From Nocardia niwae NBRC 108934 = DSM 45340 (GTDB lineage: Bacteria; Actinomycetota; Actinomycetes; Mycobacteriales; Mycobacteriaceae): a stretch of 64,000 nucleotides of DNA. The notes under the pieces are model-generated. The model did not search any database and was not told the origin of the DNA. It saw nothing but the letters and a program-made list of their open reading frames with translations. A program made the position numbers and the translations under genes. Shown one piece after another: positions 1 through 11,815 of the stretch. The stretch's first letter is position 1. Each line of letters begins with the position of its first letter. The stretch lies in NCBI RefSeq assembly GCF_001613465.1, contig NZ_BDCK01000020.1, positions 62,001 to 126,000 on the forward strand. Reading direction: 5' to 3'.

Positions 1-1
1 G

Positions 2-607
2 GACTGGCCGGTGCAGGCGCACCACACCATCGAATTCGGGCAGGCGTGGGACCGCACGTTCGCCGAGATCACCGCCCGCCGGGGCCGCGGCACGCTGATG
101 AGCGACCCCTCGCTGCTGCTGACCCGGCCCGCCCTCACCGATCCGGGCCAGTTCATCGAACGCCCGGACGGACGCCACGAACCGTTCTCCTTACTGGCGC
201 CGTGCCCGAATCTCACAGCGGCTCCGCTGGATTGGCCGCGACTGGGACCGGCCTATCTCCGGGAGCTGCTCACGGTGCTGGAAGCGCGCGGCTACCGGGG
301 CATCGCCGAGCACTTCGCCGTCGACCGGCTCGACACGCCGCGGACCTGGCTCGACCACGGCATGCTCGCGGGCACGCCGTTCTCCGCGGCCCATCTCTTC
401 CGGCAGACCGGCCCCTTCCGGCCGAGTAATTTCCCGCGCTCCAGCGACAATGTGGTTATCGCCGGTTGCGGCACCACGCCAGGTGTGGGCGTGCCAACCT
501 CCCTGCTCTCCGGGAAACTGGCGGCAAACCGTATCGCGGGCGAACTCGGGCGCACTCCGCGTGCGACCCCGCGCACCAGCCGGATAGTGTTCGAGGCGAC
601 GCCGTAA
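2..607 (+). CDS. crtI: Phytoene desaturase, C-terminal part (5' end outside window)
   Basis: The reading frame is open from the first bases of the window, so only the last 201 residues of the protein are present. The end carries the FAD-contacting C-terminal signature of CrtI-type desaturases (GCGTTPGVGVPTSLLSGKLA, about 35 residues before the stop). CrtI removes hydrogen from phytoene to make the coloured carotenoid backbone, using FAD, at the membrane. The family is normally about 500 residues, so roughly 60% lies upstream. A phytoene synthase gene follows at 2386, after an intervening mannosyltransferase gene, which supports a carotenoid role. An internal GTG at 11 should not be taken as the start. 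Identification rests on the C-terminal motif and context. Confidence 0.85.
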   Translation, partial: DWPVQAHHTIEFGQAWDRTFAEITARRGRGTLMSDPSLLLTRPALTDPGQFIERPDGRHEPFSLLAPCPNLTAAPLDWPRLGPAYLRELLTVLEARGYRGIAEHFAVDRLDTPRTWLDHGMLAGTPFSAAHLFRQTGPFRPSNFPRSSDNVVIAGCGTTPGVGVPTSLLSGKLAANRIAGELGRTPRATPRTSRIVFEATP

Positions 608-670
608 ACTAAGCGCCGACCTATTCGCTCGCGGTTGCGACCGCCGACCACTCGGGGGGACCGACACCAG

Positions 671-2389
671 ATGGCATCCCCCGAAACGCGCACCGCTGAG
701 GCCGCCTCCGCCGGTGACACCCGCACCTCGTCACTCGCCTCCGCACGTCGCGAATCGGCCGATCCCCGCGGTTTTCTTTGGTGGATGCGCACCAGCGCCG
801 ACTTCGCCAGAAGCCCGGAGGGCCATGCCGCCCTGCTCGGCTTCTTCGGCGCGATCATGATCATGTTCGGCGGCTTCGGCGCCGGCAGCGTCCGCAAGCG
901 CGACCCGCTGCTGGAGGCCATGCACCTGTCCTGGCTTCGGTTCGGGCACGGTTACGCGCTGTCGACCATCTGCATCTGGATCGGCGTGCTGCTCATGATC
1001 ACCGCCTGGGTCCGGCTCGGGCGCGCCACGATCGGGACGGGCGACCGGATCGGCGCCGAGGTGACGCTCAACGAACTACGCGCCATCGTCGGCATCTGGA
1101 TCGCGCCGCTGCTGTTCGCCGTACCGATGTTCAGCCGCGACGCGTACTCGTATCTCGCCCAGGGCGCGCTGCTGCGCGACGGCTTCGACCCCTATCAGGT
1201 CGGACCGGTCGCCAACCCCGGCGTGCTGCTGGACAACGTCAGCCCGGTGTGGACCACCACCACCGCCCCCTACGGGCCGGTCTTCCTGCTGCTCGGACGC
1301 GCGATCACCGCCGTCACCGGCGACAACGTGGTGGCGGGCACCATCGCGATGCGCCTGGTCATGCTGCCCGGCCTGGCGCTGATGATGTGGGCGGTGCCCT
1401 ATCTGACCAAGCATCTCGGCGGCAAGCCGACCGTCGCGCTGTGGCTGGCGGTGCTCAACCCGCTGGTGCTGATCCACCTGATCGGCGGCGTGCACAACGA
1501 GATGCTGATGGTCGGCCTGATGTGCGCGGGCATCGCCCTCGTGCTGGAGCGCCACCACGTGGCGGGCATCGTCGTCGTCGCGATCGGCGTGGCCATCAAG
1601 GCGACCGCGGGTGTGGCGCTGCCGTTCCTGGTCTGGATCTGGATGCTGCACGAACGCGAGCGCCGCGCCGCGCAGCGGGTCGGACGCGATCCGGAGCACC
1701 TGCCCGCGGGCGAACGGCCCGGCGACGCCGCGGAGCCCACCGAGGACATGCCGCATCCCGCGCTGATGTTCGGCAAGATCGCGGGGCTCGGTCTGAGCGT
1801 GTTCGCGGTCGTCTTCGTCGCCGCCTCGGCCATCGCAGGCGTCGGCATCGGCTGGCTCACCGCGCTGTCCGGGTCGAAAAAGATCATCAACTGGCTCTCG
1901 CTGCCCACCGTGATGGCGCATGCGATCACCTGGATCACTCCGCTGCGCCTGGAATCGGTGCTCGAGGTCACCCGCGCCCTGTGCGCGCTGGCCTTGGTCG
2001 CGGTGCTGGCCTTGACCTGGTGGCGGTTCCGGCACAGCGAGCGGGAAGCGGTGCTCGGCATCCTCATCGCGTTCGTCGCCATCGTCATCCTCTCGCCCGC
2101 CGCGCTGCCCTGGTACTACTCCTGGCCACTGGCGCTGGCCGCCGGTTTCGCGCTGTCCACCACCACGCTGATGGCGCTGGTAGGCGTGTGCACCTGGCTG
2201 ATGCTCGTCTTCCAGCCGGACGGTTCGATCGGCCTGTACAACTTCTGGCACGTCGTCGCCGCCACCTTCGCCGCGGGCGTGGCGGCGCTGTCGCTGCGCA
2301 CCGTGGACCCGCTGCGCCTGCGCACCGCGCCGCCGAACTCGGTCGCGGACACGCCCGGCGAGGCCACCGCTTCGCCCGCCGCCCCATGA
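671..2389 (+). CDS. mptA: Alpha-(1->6)-mannopyranosyltransferase, MptA type
   Basis: A 572-residue polytopic membrane protein with about a dozen hydrophobic segments. It looks like the GT-C polyprenyl-phosphomannose-dependent mannosyltransferases MptA/MptB, which extend the alpha-1,6-mannan backbone of lipomannan and lipoarabinomannan outside the membrane. The first periplasmic loop has the acidic motif RDAYSYLAQGALLRDG expected for this fold. The ATG at 671 is preceded by GGGGGGA about ten bases upstream; a TTG at 635 is a weaker alternative. The stop overlaps the crtB start as ATGA, so the two are probably translationally coupled. I prefer MptA (Rv2174-like) over MptB because the next genes correspond to Rv2175c and pknL. 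The variable cytoplasmic stretch near residues 340-370 is charged and non-conserved. Confidence 0.85.
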   Translation: MASPETRTAEAASAGDTRTSSLASARRESADPRGFLWWMRTSADFARSPEGHAALLGFFGAIMIMFGGFGAGSVRKRDPLLEAMHLSWLRFGHGYALSTICIWIGVLLMITAWVRLGRATIGTGDRIGAEVTLNELRAIVGIWIAPLLFAVPMFSRDAYSYLAQGALLRDGFDPYQVGPVANPGVLLDNVSPVWTTTTAPYGPVFLLLGRAITAVTGDNVVAGTIAMRLVMLPGLALMMWAVPYLTKHLGGKPTVALWLAVLNPLVLIHLIGGVHNEMLMVGLMCAGIALVLERHHVAGIVVVAIGVAIKATAGVALPFLVWIWMLHERERRAAQRVGRDPEHLPAGERPGDAAEPTEDMPHPALMFGKIAGLGLSVFAVVFVAASAIAGVGIGWLTALSGSKKIINWLSLPTVMAHAITWITPLRLESVLEVTRALCALALVAVLALTWWRFRHSEREAVLGILIAFVAIVILSPAALPWYYSWPLALAAGFALSTTTLMALVGVCTWLMLVFQPDGSIGLYNFWHVVAATFAAGVAALSLRTVDPLRLRTAPPNSVADTPGEATASPAAP

Positions 2390-3393
2390 CCGAAGGCGGG
2401 CTACCCGGATCCGCCCTGCTCCCGCTCGCCTACCGCGAGTGCAGGCAGATCGCCGCCACGCACGGGCGCACCTATTTCCTCGCCACCCGGCTGCTGTCGG
2501 CCGAGCGACGGCCCGCCGTGCACGCGCTGTACGCGTTCGCGCGCATGGTGGACGACGTCGTCGACCGAACGGGCCGTCCCGCCGCGACGCCCGATCACGA
2601 CCCCGCGGCGGAGCTCGACCTGATCGAGCGGGATCTGCGGGCCGCACTCGGATCGTCCGTCGGCGCGGCCGCGCCCGCGGCACCCAGCCCGCAGCACGGA
2701 ACCGACCGGGCAGCGAGCCCGCGGCCGCGCGTCCTCGTTCTGGCCGCCGTCAGCCACACCATCCACCGCTACGGCATCGCGGCACAGCACTTCTGGACGT
2801 TCCTGGACTCCATGCGCATGGACGCGCCCGGCGCCCCGGCCTTCCGCGATCGCTACGCCACCATGGCCCAGCTGCGCGACTACATGCGCGGCTCGGCGGC
2901 CGCGATCGGATTGCAGCTGCTACCCGTGCTCGGCACGGTCGTCCCGCTGACCGAGGCCGAGCCCGCCGCCGCCGCGCTGGGCGAGGCGTTCCAGCTGACC
3001 AACTTCCTGCGCGACGTCGCGGAGGATCTCGACCGCGACCGGGTCTACCTGCCCGCCGACGCCCTCGCGGCGTTCGGCGTCGACGACGATCTGCTGTTCG
3101 AGTGCCGCCGCACCGGCCGGACCGATCCGCGCGTGCGCCGCGCCCTCGCCCACCTCATCGCGGTCAACCGGGATCTCTACCGCCGCGCCGAACCGGGCAT
3201 CGACCTGCTCGAACCCCGGGTCCGCCCCGCCATCCGCACTGCGGCCACCCTGTACGCCGACATCCTGCGCCACATCGAACACAGCGACTACGCCGTCTTC
3301 GGCCACCGCGCCGTCGTCCCCCGCCGCCACCGCCTCCGCGTGGCCGCCACCGAATTCACCACCGCCGCCCTCCGCAGCCGACTCCCCCGCTGA
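2386..3393 (+). CDS. crtB: Phytoene/squalene synthase
   Basis: A 335-residue trans-isoprenyl diphosphate synthase that would condense two geranylgeranyl diphosphates into phytoene, the first carotenoid step. Both aspartate-rich magnesium-binding motifs are visible: DDVVD at residues 56-60 and DVAEDLDRD beginning at residue 210, the latter inside the family block NFLRDVAEDLDRDRVYLP. The start ATG at 2386 overlaps the mptA stop (ATGA). Residues 85-115 form a low-complexity Ala/Pro linker not expected in the core fold. It stops 13 bp before the convergent Rv2175c-like gene. Squalene synthase activity cannot be excluded from sequence alone, but crtI upstream favours phytoene. Confidence 0.9.
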   Translation: MTEGGLPGSALLPLAYRECRQIAATHGRTYFLATRLLSAERRPAVHALYAFARMVDDVVDRTGRPAATPDHDPAAELDLIERDLRAALGSSVGAAAPAAPSPQHGTDRAASPRPRVLVLAAVSHTIHRYGIAAQHFWTFLDSMRMDAPGAPAFRDRYATMAQLRDYMRGSAAAIGLQLLPVLGTVVPLTEAEPAAAALGEAFQLTNFLRDVAEDLDRDRVYLPADALAAFGVDDDLLFECRRTGRTDPRVRRALAHLIAVNRDLYRRAEPGIDLLEPRVRPAIRTAATLYADILRHIEHSDYAVFGHRAVVPRRHRLRVAATEFTTAALRSRLPR

Positions 3394-3406
3394 GGACCGC
3401 CGGAAC

Positions 3407-3775
3407 TCAGAACGGGTCGGCGGCCGCCCGGCGCAGCACTTCGCGGGCCAGGGGTCCGTGCAGGGCGTCGACCGGCTTGCCGGGCAGGGTCTCGTCGTCG
3501 GTGAAGATCCACTCCAGGATCTCCTCGTCGGTGTACTTGGCATCGCGCATCACCGTGATCAGGCCCGGCAGCGGCTTCACGACCGCACCGGTGTCGTCGA
3601 AGAACCGCTCGGGGACGCCCGCCACGCCGCCTCTGCGAACAGCGATCAGCTGATGATCGCGCAGCATCTGATGCACCCGGGTCACCACCAGTCCGAGTCG
3701 CTCGGCCACCTCCGGCAGCGGCACCAGGGCCACCGACTGCGGAAGGACGTCGTCACTGCAGGGAAATGCACTCAC
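3407..3775 (-). CDS. Rv2175c-like winged-helix DNA-binding protein
   Basis: A 122-residue protein corresponding to M. tuberculosis Rv2175c, a small DNA-binding protein that is a known substrate of kinase PknL. The N-terminal half reads as a helix-turn-helix (LPEVAERLGLVVTRVHQMLR, about residues 18-38). The conserved C-terminal half has DAKYTDEEILEWIFTDD. The start is a GTG at 3775. The gene is divergent from pknL at 3894, with about 120 bp for both promoters, which fits co-regulation of kinase and substrate. In mycobacteria an N-terminal threonine is the phosphorylation site; I see no obvious equivalent in this shorter N-terminus, so regulation by PknL is inferred from neighbourhood. Confidence 0.85.
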   Translation of the reverse strand: MSAFPCSDDVLPQSVALVPLPEVAERLGLVVTRVHQMLRDHQLIAVRRGGVAGVPERFFDDTGAVVKPLPGLITVMRDAKYTDEEILEWIFTDDETLPGKPVDALHGPLAREVLRRAAADPF

Positions 3776-3893
3776 CCGGACAACGGTAGACGGTCCCGCG
3801 CCGCACGTCGTGAGACACCCGGGCTGGTGGGAGTCGATACCATCGTGGGGGCCGCACGGAGCGGCCGACTATGTGAAAGCCGGAGGACTTCTC

Positions 3894-5861
3894 TTGATCG
3901 GCCAGATGCTCGAAGGGCGCTATCGGATCGATGCGCCGATCGCCCGCGGCGGAATGTCGATGGTCTTCCGCGGGGTGGACACCCGCCTCGACCGGCCGGT
4001 CGCCATCAAGGTGATGGATCCGAAGTTCGCCGGCGACCCGCAGTTCCTTTCCCGGTTCGAGTTCGAGGCGCGCGCGGTCGCCAAACTCAAGCATCCTTCG
4101 CTGGTCGCGGTGTACGACCAAGGCGTCGACGGCGATCACCCCTTCCTGATCATGGAGCTGGTCGAGGGCGGCACCCTGCGTGAGCTGCTGCGCGAACGCG
4201 GCCCCATGCCCCCGCACGCGGTACGCGCCGTCGCCGAGCCGGTCCTCGCGGCGATCGGCGTCGCGCACTCCGCGGGCCTGGTGCACCGCGACATCAAACC
4301 GGAGAACGTACTGATCTCCGATGCGGGTGAGGTGAAGATCGCCGACTTCGGCTTGGTGCGCGCGGTAGCGGCGGCGAACACCACGTCGGCGAGCGTCATC
4401 CTCGGCACCGCCGCCTACCTCTCACCCGAGCAGGTCACCAGCGGCTCCGCCGACTCGCGCAGCGACGTGTACTCCTTCGGCCTGCTGATCTTCGAAATGC
4501 TCACCGGCCGGGTGCCGTTCACCGGTGACACGTCGATCTCGGTGGCGTATCAACGCATCGAGAACGATGTACCCAGTCCGAGCGGCTTCATCTCCGGGGT
4601 GCCGCCGGAGTTCGACGAACTGGTCGCCAAGGCCACCGCGCGCGAACCCGCGCACCGGTTCACGGATGCGAACGAGATGGCGGCCGCCCTGCGGCAGATC
4701 GGCGCCGCGCTGCACCTGCCCCCGTATCGGGTGCCTGCGCCGCAGGAGTCCGCCGAGCATCTCAGCGCCGGCTACCGAGCCGTTCCGCCGGACCCCGACG
4801 ACCGGCCTGGCTTCGCCGGGGCATCGGCCCACGAGCAGCATCCGCCGCAGACGGTGCAGCACACCAGGGTGGTCACCGCGCAGCGGCCCCGCGTCGACCA
4901 CATCCCGGAGAATTACGACCGGCCGCAACCGGTGCGTCAGCCCCATCCCGCGCCGCCGTATTCGCCCTACGCCGACGAACTCAACCGGTCCCGGCGCACG
5001 GTGTGGATGTGGGTGGCCATTGTCGCGGTTCTCACGTTGCTGGTCGGCATCGGCGGCTGGTGGCTGGGTGTCGGCCGGTACACGGCGGTGCCGCCGATCG
5101 CCGGTCTGGACACCGACAAGGCGGTCGCCACGCTGGAGAACGCCGGGTTCGAGACCGAGATCCGGCAGAAGGCGTCCGACACGATCCCGGTCGGCGGCGT
5201 GGTCGGCAGCGACCCGTCCGCCGGATCCAAGATCACCAAGGGGTCCACGGTCGCCGTCCTGGTCTCCAACGGCAAGCCCAAGGTGCCGGACGTCAAAGCC
5301 GGTGACCAGGTGTCGAAGGTCAACCAGTTGATCCGGGACAACGGGCTGCAACCGGTGGACGCCGGTGAGGAGGGCAACACCGCGCCCAAGGGGACGGTCG
5401 CCCGGGTGGAGCCGAGGCCCGGCACCGTGCTGCCGCTCGGCGCGCAGGTGAAGGTCTACCGCAGCAAGGGATCCCAACCCGTGAAGGTTCCCGACGTCCG
5501 CGGCAAGTCGACCGAGGAGGCCACCAAGATCCTCAGCGCCGCCGGCATCGCGATCCGCGAGACCAAACCGCAGTTCGACCGCGCCATCGAAGCGGACAAA
5601 GCCATCGGCACCCAGCCGGGCGCCGGCGCCACCATCCAATCCGGCGACGGCGTCGTCCTGCTGATCTCCAACGCGTTGAAGATGCCGGACGTGCGCGGAT
5701 GGACCGTGGCCAACGCCCGCGCCAAACTGGAGAGCCTCGGCCTGCAGGTCGAGGTGAAGCAGCTGGCCCGGGCGGACAGCTCGCTGGTGGTCTCCCAGAC
5801 CCCGGCTATCGGGGTCAATCTCGAGGCGGGCGACACCGTCACCATCGTCGCCCTCCCCTAG
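3894..5861 (+). CDS. pknL: Membrane Ser/Thr protein kinase with four PASTA repeats (PknL)
   Basis: A 655-residue Hanks-type kinase. The Gly-rich loop is at residues 17-27, the ATP lysine is K39, the catalytic loop HRDIKPEN is at 131-138 and DFG at 151-153. The activation loop is rich in Thr/Ser before the APE-like SPEQ. A Pro-rich juxtamembrane linker leads to one membrane helix (about 370-393) and an extracellular part with four PASTA-like repeats of 60-70 residues (each starting near PPIAGL, VPDVKA, VPDVRG, MPDVRG). PASTA domains sense muropeptides or lipid II. I chose the TTG at 3894 because AGGA sits six bases upstream and it gives the usual kinase N-terminus; ATG at 3906 is the alternative. 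It is divergent from its likely substrate gene. Confidence 0.9.
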   Translation: MIGQMLEGRYRIDAPIARGGMSMVFRGVDTRLDRPVAIKVMDPKFAGDPQFLSRFEFEARAVAKLKHPSLVAVYDQGVDGDHPFLIMELVEGGTLRELLRERGPMPPHAVRAVAEPVLAAIGVAHSAGLVHRDIKPENVLISDAGEVKIADFGLVRAVAAANTTSASVILGTAAYLSPEQVTSGSADSRSDVYSFGLLIFEMLTGRVPFTGDTSISVAYQRIENDVPSPSGFISGVPPEFDELVAKATAREPAHRFTDANEMAAALRQIGAALHLPPYRVPAPQESAEHLSAGYRAVPPDPDDRPGFAGASAHEQHPPQTVQHTRVVTAQRPRVDHIPENYDRPQPVRQPHPAPPYSPYADELNRSRRTVWMWVAIVAVLTLLVGIGGWWLGVGRYTAVPPIAGLDTDKAVATLENAGFETEIRQKASDTIPVGGVVGSDPSAGSKITKGSTVAVLVSNGKPKVPDVKAGDQVSKVNQLIRDNGLQPVDAGEEGNTAPKGTVARVEPRPGTVLPLGAQVKVYRSKGSQPVKVPDVRGKSTEEATKILSAAGIAIRETKPQFDRAIEADKAIGTQPGAGATIQSGDGVVLLISNALKMPDVRGWTVANARAKLESLGLQVEVKQLARADSSLVVSQTPAIGVNLEAGDTVTIVALP

Positions 5862-5910
5862 CGGACCGGCCCGCGGATCGGAGTCGACCGCGCGGCCCGG
5901 CCTCAGGAAC

Positions 5911-7984
<2,074 letters not shown>

Positions 7985-8004
7985 CATCCGCGGCATGACG
8001 CACG

Positions 8005-8035
8005 ACGGCCCCGAGTCGATTCGACTCGGGGCCGT
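8005..8035. terminator. Bidirectional hairpin terminator between exoribonuclease and qcrB
   Basis: Almost perfect inverted repeat: ACGGCCCCGAGTCGA at 8005-8019 pairs with 8021-8035 around one unpaired base, in practice a 13-bp stem with a short loop. It lies 20 bp after the stop of the + strand gene and 14 bp after the qcrB stop on the - strand, so it can end both transcripts. There is no long T-run, which is common in high-GC actinobacteria. Confidence 0.8.
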
Positions 8036-8048
8036 TCGCGTGGGGGCG

Positions 8049-9668
8049 TCAGTGGCCGTTCTTGCCGTTCGCCGCCTCCTGCACTCGTTGCAGCACCTTC
8101 AGCTGCTTGTGCTCTTCTTCGTGATCGATCTCGAAGTTCCGGTCGCTCTCCTCCTGCGGGTCGGGCCGCAGGAAGCTGCCGGTGCCGGGGCTGCCGGCCG
8201 AACCGAGCTGGTTCATCTTCTTGGGCACGGGGGCGCCCTGGTACTCCAGCGGGATCGGGTGGCCGTGGTCGTCGACCGGGCCGAGCGGCTGGTGCACCTC
8301 GATGTACTCACCGTGCGGCAGACGCTTGATCACGCCGGTCTCGATGCCGTGCTCGAGCACCGCGCGGTCGCTGCGCTGCAGACCCAGGCAGAACCGGTAG
8401 GTGAGGTAGTACGCCACCGGCGGCGCGACGAGCAGGCCGATGCGGCCGATCCAGGTGGTCGCGTTCAGCGAGATGTCGAACTTCAGCGCGACGATGTCGT
8501 TGACGCACGACAGCGTCAGCACCACGTAGAAGGCGATCGCCATCGCGCCGATCGCGGTCCGGACCGGGACGTCTCGCGGACGCTGCAGCAGGTTGTGGTG
8601 CGCGCTGGTGTCGCCGGTCAGCCGCTTCTCGATCCACGGGTAGGCGATCAGCACGGTGAACACCAGACCCATGATCAACGCGACCCAGAACACCGCGGGG
8701 ACGGTGTAGTTGCCCAGGTACAGCTCCCACGGCGGCATCAACCGGGCCATGCCGTCGGTCCACATCATGTAGAAGTCCGGCTGCGAACCCGCCGACACCT
8801 GCGACGGGTTGTACGGACCCAGGTTCCAGATCGGGTTGATCTGGAACACGCCGCCCATAATGCCCACGATGCCGAGGGTGAAGGCGAAGAACGCGCCCTG
8901 GTCGGCGGCGAACACCGGCACGATGCGCGCGCCCACCACGTTGTTCTCCGTGCGGCCGGGACCGGGGAACTGGGTGTGCTTCTGGTACCACACCAGCGCC
9001 ACGTGCGCGGCGATCAACGCCAGGATGATGCCCGGGAACAGCAACACGTGGGCGATGTAGAGGCGCGGGATGATGATGTCGCCCGGGAAGTCGCCGCCGA
9101 AGATCAGCCAGTGCATCCAGGTGCCGATGATCGGGATGCTCATCGTGATGCCGCCGAACGCGGCCCGCAGGCCGGTGCCGGAGAGCAGGTCATCGGGCAG
9201 CGAGTAGCCGAAGAAGCCTTCGAACATCGCCAGGATCAGCAGCAGCGAGCCGATCACCCAGTTCGCCTCACGCGGCTTGCGGAACGCGCCGGTGAAGAAG
9301 ATCCGGAACAGGTGGATGATGATCGACGCCGCGAACAGCAGCGCCGCCCAGTGGTGGACCTGCCGGACGAACAGGCCGCCGCGGACCTCGAAGGTGATGT
9401 TCAGCGCGGTCTCGTACGCCCGCGACATGGTCACGCCGCGCAGCGGCTGGTAGGCGCCGTTGTAGACGACCTCGCTCATCGACGGGTCGAAGAACAGGGT
9501 CAGGTAGACGCCCGACAGCAGCAGGATGATGAAGCTGTAGAGCGCGATCTCGCCGAGCAGGAACGACCAGTGTGTCGGGAAGACCTTGTTGATCGACCGC
9601 TTCATGAACGCGGCGGCGCGGTAGCGCTCGTCCGCCTCGCTGGCTTGGGCTGCGACTGAAGGACTCAT
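8049..9668 (-). CDS. qcrB: Cytochrome bc1 complex cytochrome b subunit
   Basis: A 539-residue membrane protein with at least eight hydrophobic helices. It holds the two b hemes and the quinol sites of the actinobacterial menaquinol:cytochrome c oxidoreductase. Heme-ligand histidine pairs are seen in [19 protein letters not shown] and in [10 protein letters not shown]...[10 protein letters not shown]. The quinol-site motif is PPWELY rather than PEWY, as usual in this lineage. The C-terminal tail of about 120 residues is hydrophilic and typical of actinobacterial QcrB. The ATG overlaps the qcrA stop (ATGA at 9665-9668), so translation is coupled. It is the last gene of qcrC-qcrA-qcrB. QcrB is the target of imidazopyridine drugs in mycobacteria. 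Confidence 0.97.
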   Translation of the reverse strand: MSPSVAAQASEADERYRAAAFMKRSINKVFPTHWSFLLGEIALYSFIILLLSGVYLTLFFDPSMSEVVYNGAYQPLRGVTMSRAYETALNITFEVRGGLFVRQVHHWAALLFAASIIIHLFRIFFTGAFRKPREANWVIGSLLLILAMFEGFFGYSLPDDLLSGTGLRAAFGGITMSIPIIGTWMHWLIFGGDFPGDIIIPRLYIAHVLLFPGIILALIAAHVALVWYQKHTQFPGPGRTENNVVGARIVPVFAADQGAFFAFTLGIVGIMGGVFQINPIWNLGPYNPSQVSAGSQPDFYMMWTDGMARLMPPWELYLGNYTVPAVFWVALIMGLVFTVLIAYPWIEKRLTGDTSAHHNLLQRPRDVPVRTAIGAMAIAFYVVLTLSCVNDIVALKFDISLNATTWIGRIGLLVAPPVAYYLTYRFCLGLQRSDRAVLEHGIETGVIKRLPHGEYIEVHQPLGPVDDHGHPIPLEYQGAPVPKKMNQLGSAGSPGTGSFLRPDPQEESDRNFEIDHEEEHKQLKVLQRVQEAANGKNGH

Positions 9669-10870
9669 GAACGGCGCTCCCAGTAGGCCGGGCCGAGCGG
9701 CTCGATGAAGTCGCCGTTGGCGACCAGGAAGCCCTCAGCGTTGACGGTGATCGGCAGCTGCGGCAGCGCGCGAGCGGCGGGACCGAAGACCGGCTTGCCC
9801 CACTCGGTCGCGGAGAACTGCGACTGGTGGCAGGGGCAGAGGATCCGGTTGGTCTGCTGCTCGAACAGCGAGGTCGGGCAGCCGAGGTGGGTGCAGATCT
9901 TCGAGTAGGCGAAGTAGTCGCCGTAGTTGAAGCTCTCCTGACCCTTGCGCTTGATCGCCTTCTGCGCGTCTTCGGTGCGCAGGCGGATCAGCATGACGGC
10001 GTTGCGGATGCCGCGCAGCGACTGCAGCGTCGCGTGCTCGTCTCCGCGCCACTTCTCCTTCCACGGGAACACCGTCTCCATGGCGCCCGCGTCCAGGTCC
10101 TCCGGACGCACCAGCACCACGTCCTCCGGGCGACCGGTGTCGCGGCGGATGTAGATGGTCTCGCCCGGGAAGTCCGGGGTCCAGCCGGAGACCCACAGCG
10201 GCGACTTGTCGCCCTTGGCCCACGGGTTCTTGATCAAGCCGCCGACGAACACCAGCAGTGCGCCGATACCGAGCACGCCGACGCCCGCGCCCGCGGTGCG
10301 GGTGATCATCTTGCGACGCCCCAGCGTGGAGGTGTCCAGCGCGTCCTGCAGCTCGGCGACCAGTGTGCGGCGCTCGACCTCCGGCGACGGACCGTCGTGC
10401 CGCTCCTGGATGGACAGCTCGGCGGGGATGAACAGCTTGCGGATCAACACCACCGCTACGCCGATGACCAGCACCGAGATGCCGAAGGTGAGGCCGACCA
10501 GCGGGGTGAACAGCGAGTAGAGCCCGTGGCCCTCCTCGTCCTTGCCCTTGAACTCCCACGGCCAGAACAGGAACACGCCGACCAGCGCCGCGGCCGCGAT
10601 GCCGGACACGGCGAACCAGAAGGTCACCGCGCGCTCGGCGCGCTTCTCCGCCCTGGTGCCCGGGATCGGGAAGCGCTCGCGGCGGTAGGCGACGTCCACG
10701 CCGTCGCGCTCGGTACCGAGCTTGACCAGTTCGTCGCGCGACATCTTGTCGAGTTCCGCCTCGGTCGGCTCGGCCGGGGTGGCGTTCACCGACTGCTCCT
10801 TCGACCGTTGCGCGTCGTGGCCCTCATCCGGCCGACCCATGTCGTCTCGCTCCTTCTCGCTGTTGCTCAT
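9665..10870 (-). CDS. qcrA: Cytochrome bc1 complex Rieske iron-sulfur subunit
   Basis: A 401-residue Rieske protein that passes electrons from quinol to the diheme cytochrome c. The 2Fe-2S ligands are present: CTHLGC starting at residue 326, and CPCHQSQF about 14 residues later. Three hydrophobic helices precede the cluster domain (about residues 75-200), the long N-terminal arrangement known for actinobacterial QcrA, unlike the single-anchor mitochondrial form. Residues 1-60 are hydrophilic and acidic. The ATG at 10870 was chosen because it forms an ATGA overlap with the qcrC stop; an upstream GTG at 10888 is less likely. Both gene junctions are overlaps, which suggests fixed stoichiometry. 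Confidence 0.96.
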   Translation of the reverse strand: MSNSEKERDDMGRPDEGHDAQRSKEQSVNATPAEPTEAELDKMSRDELVKLGTERDGVDVAYRRERFPIPGTRAEKRAERAVTFWFAVSGIAAAALVGVFLFWPWEFKGKDEEGHGLYSLFTPLVGLTFGISVLVIGVAVVLIRKLFIPAELSIQERHDGPSPEVERRTLVAELQDALDTSTLGRRKMITRTAGAGVGVLGIGALLVFVGGLIKNPWAKGDKSPLWVSGWTPDFPGETIYIRRDTGRPEDVVLVRPEDLDAGAMETVFPWKEKWRGDEHATLQSLRGIRNAVMLIRLRTEDAQKAIKRKGQESFNYGDYFAYSKICTHLGCPTSLFEQQTNRILCPCHQSQFSATEWGKPVFGPAARALPQLPITVNAEGFLVANGDFIEPLGPAYWERRS

Positions 10871-11730
10871 GACCGGGATCCGATCCACATCGCGGCGCCG
10901 ACCACGAGCGTGATGCCGACCACCCAGATGGCCAGGCCCTCGGTCGCCGGACCGAACCCGCCGAGATCCCAGCCGCCCGGGCTGTGCTCCTCGGTCGCGT
11001 TCTTGACGTAGGCGATGATGTCGCGCTTCTCCTCCGCGCTCAACTGGCGGTCGGAGAACTTCGGCATGTTCTGCGGGCCGGTGAGCATCGCGGCGAGGAT
11101 CTGCTGCTCGCTGGCCGGTTCCAGCGGCGGCGCGAACTTACCGGAGGACAGCGCGCCGCCGCGTCCGGTGAAGTTGTGGCAGGACGCGCAGTTCATCCGG
11201 AACAGCTCGGAGCCGCGGGCGATATCGTCGCCGCGCAACGACTCCTGGGCGACCTCGCCGTTGGCATCGCGGACCACGGTCGGGCCGCCACCGTTGGCTG
11301 CCACGAACGCGCTCAGCGCGTCGGTCTGGTGGGCGTCGAACTTCGGCGGCTTGCGCTGCGCCTGGGCCTCGTTGCGGGCCATCGGCATGCGGCCGGAGGA
11401 CACCTGGAAGTAGACCGCGGCCTCGCCGACGCCGATCAGGCTGGGACCACGGTCGGCGACACCCTGCAGGTTCGCGCCGTGGCAGGTGATGCAGGACGTG
11501 TCGTAGAGCTGCTGCCCCTCGCGGATGAGCGCGGACTGGTCCTCGTGCGCGGTGGCGCGCTGCGGGTCCGGCGTGAGGGCCGATGCCAGGAAGCCTGCTC
11601 CGACGAGGCCCACCAGCAGCGCAAGCCCGCCCGCGATGCGACGGCGAACGCGGCGCTGCCTGCGCGTCTTGCTGGCCTGGCCGTTCCCGGGGCTGGCGGG
11701 CTCTGGCGCTGACGGGGGAGATGAACTCAT
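10867..11730 (-). CDS. qcrC: Cytochrome bc1 complex diheme cytochrome c subunit
   Basis: A 287-residue membrane-anchored cytochrome c with two heme-binding motifs, CITCH (residues about 79-83) and CASCH (about 181-185). In actinobacteria QcrC replaces both cytochrome c1 and soluble cytochrome c, giving direct electron transfer to the aa3 oxidase. There is one helix near the N-terminus (about 32-53) and one at the C-terminus ([19 protein letters not shown]). The Met ligands are plausible in SGRMPMAR and QNMPKFS. It is preceded by ctaE about 85 bp upstream on the same strand, probably the same operon, and its stop overlaps qcrA. Confidence 0.97.
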   Translation of the reverse strand: MSSSPPSAPEPASPGNGQASKTRRQRRVRRRIAGGLALLVGLVGAGFLASALTPDPQRATAHEDQSALIREGQQLYDTSCITCHGANLQGVADRGPSLIGVGEAAVYFQVSSGRMPMARNEAQAQRKPPKFDAHQTDALSAFVAANGGGPTVVRDANGEVAQESLRGDDIARGSELFRMNCASCHNFTGRGGALSSGKFAPPLEPASEQQILAAMLTGPQNMPKFSDRQLSAEEKRDIIAYVKNATEEHSPGGWDLGGFGPATEGLAIWVVGITLVVGAAMWIGSRS

Positions 11731-11815
11731 CTGTGTCCCTTTGGAGTAGACGGAACCGACTTCTGCGAAAGATCCTGGGTCGCGCCGCGCGCGCTCGGCA
11801 GCGCGGCGTCCACGA

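Noticed and set aside
1076..2683. Long open frame on the minus strand opposite mptA and crtB
   Set aside because: Composition artefact of high-GC coding DNA: Arg/Asp/Gly-rich with no domain, fully antisense to well-supported genes.
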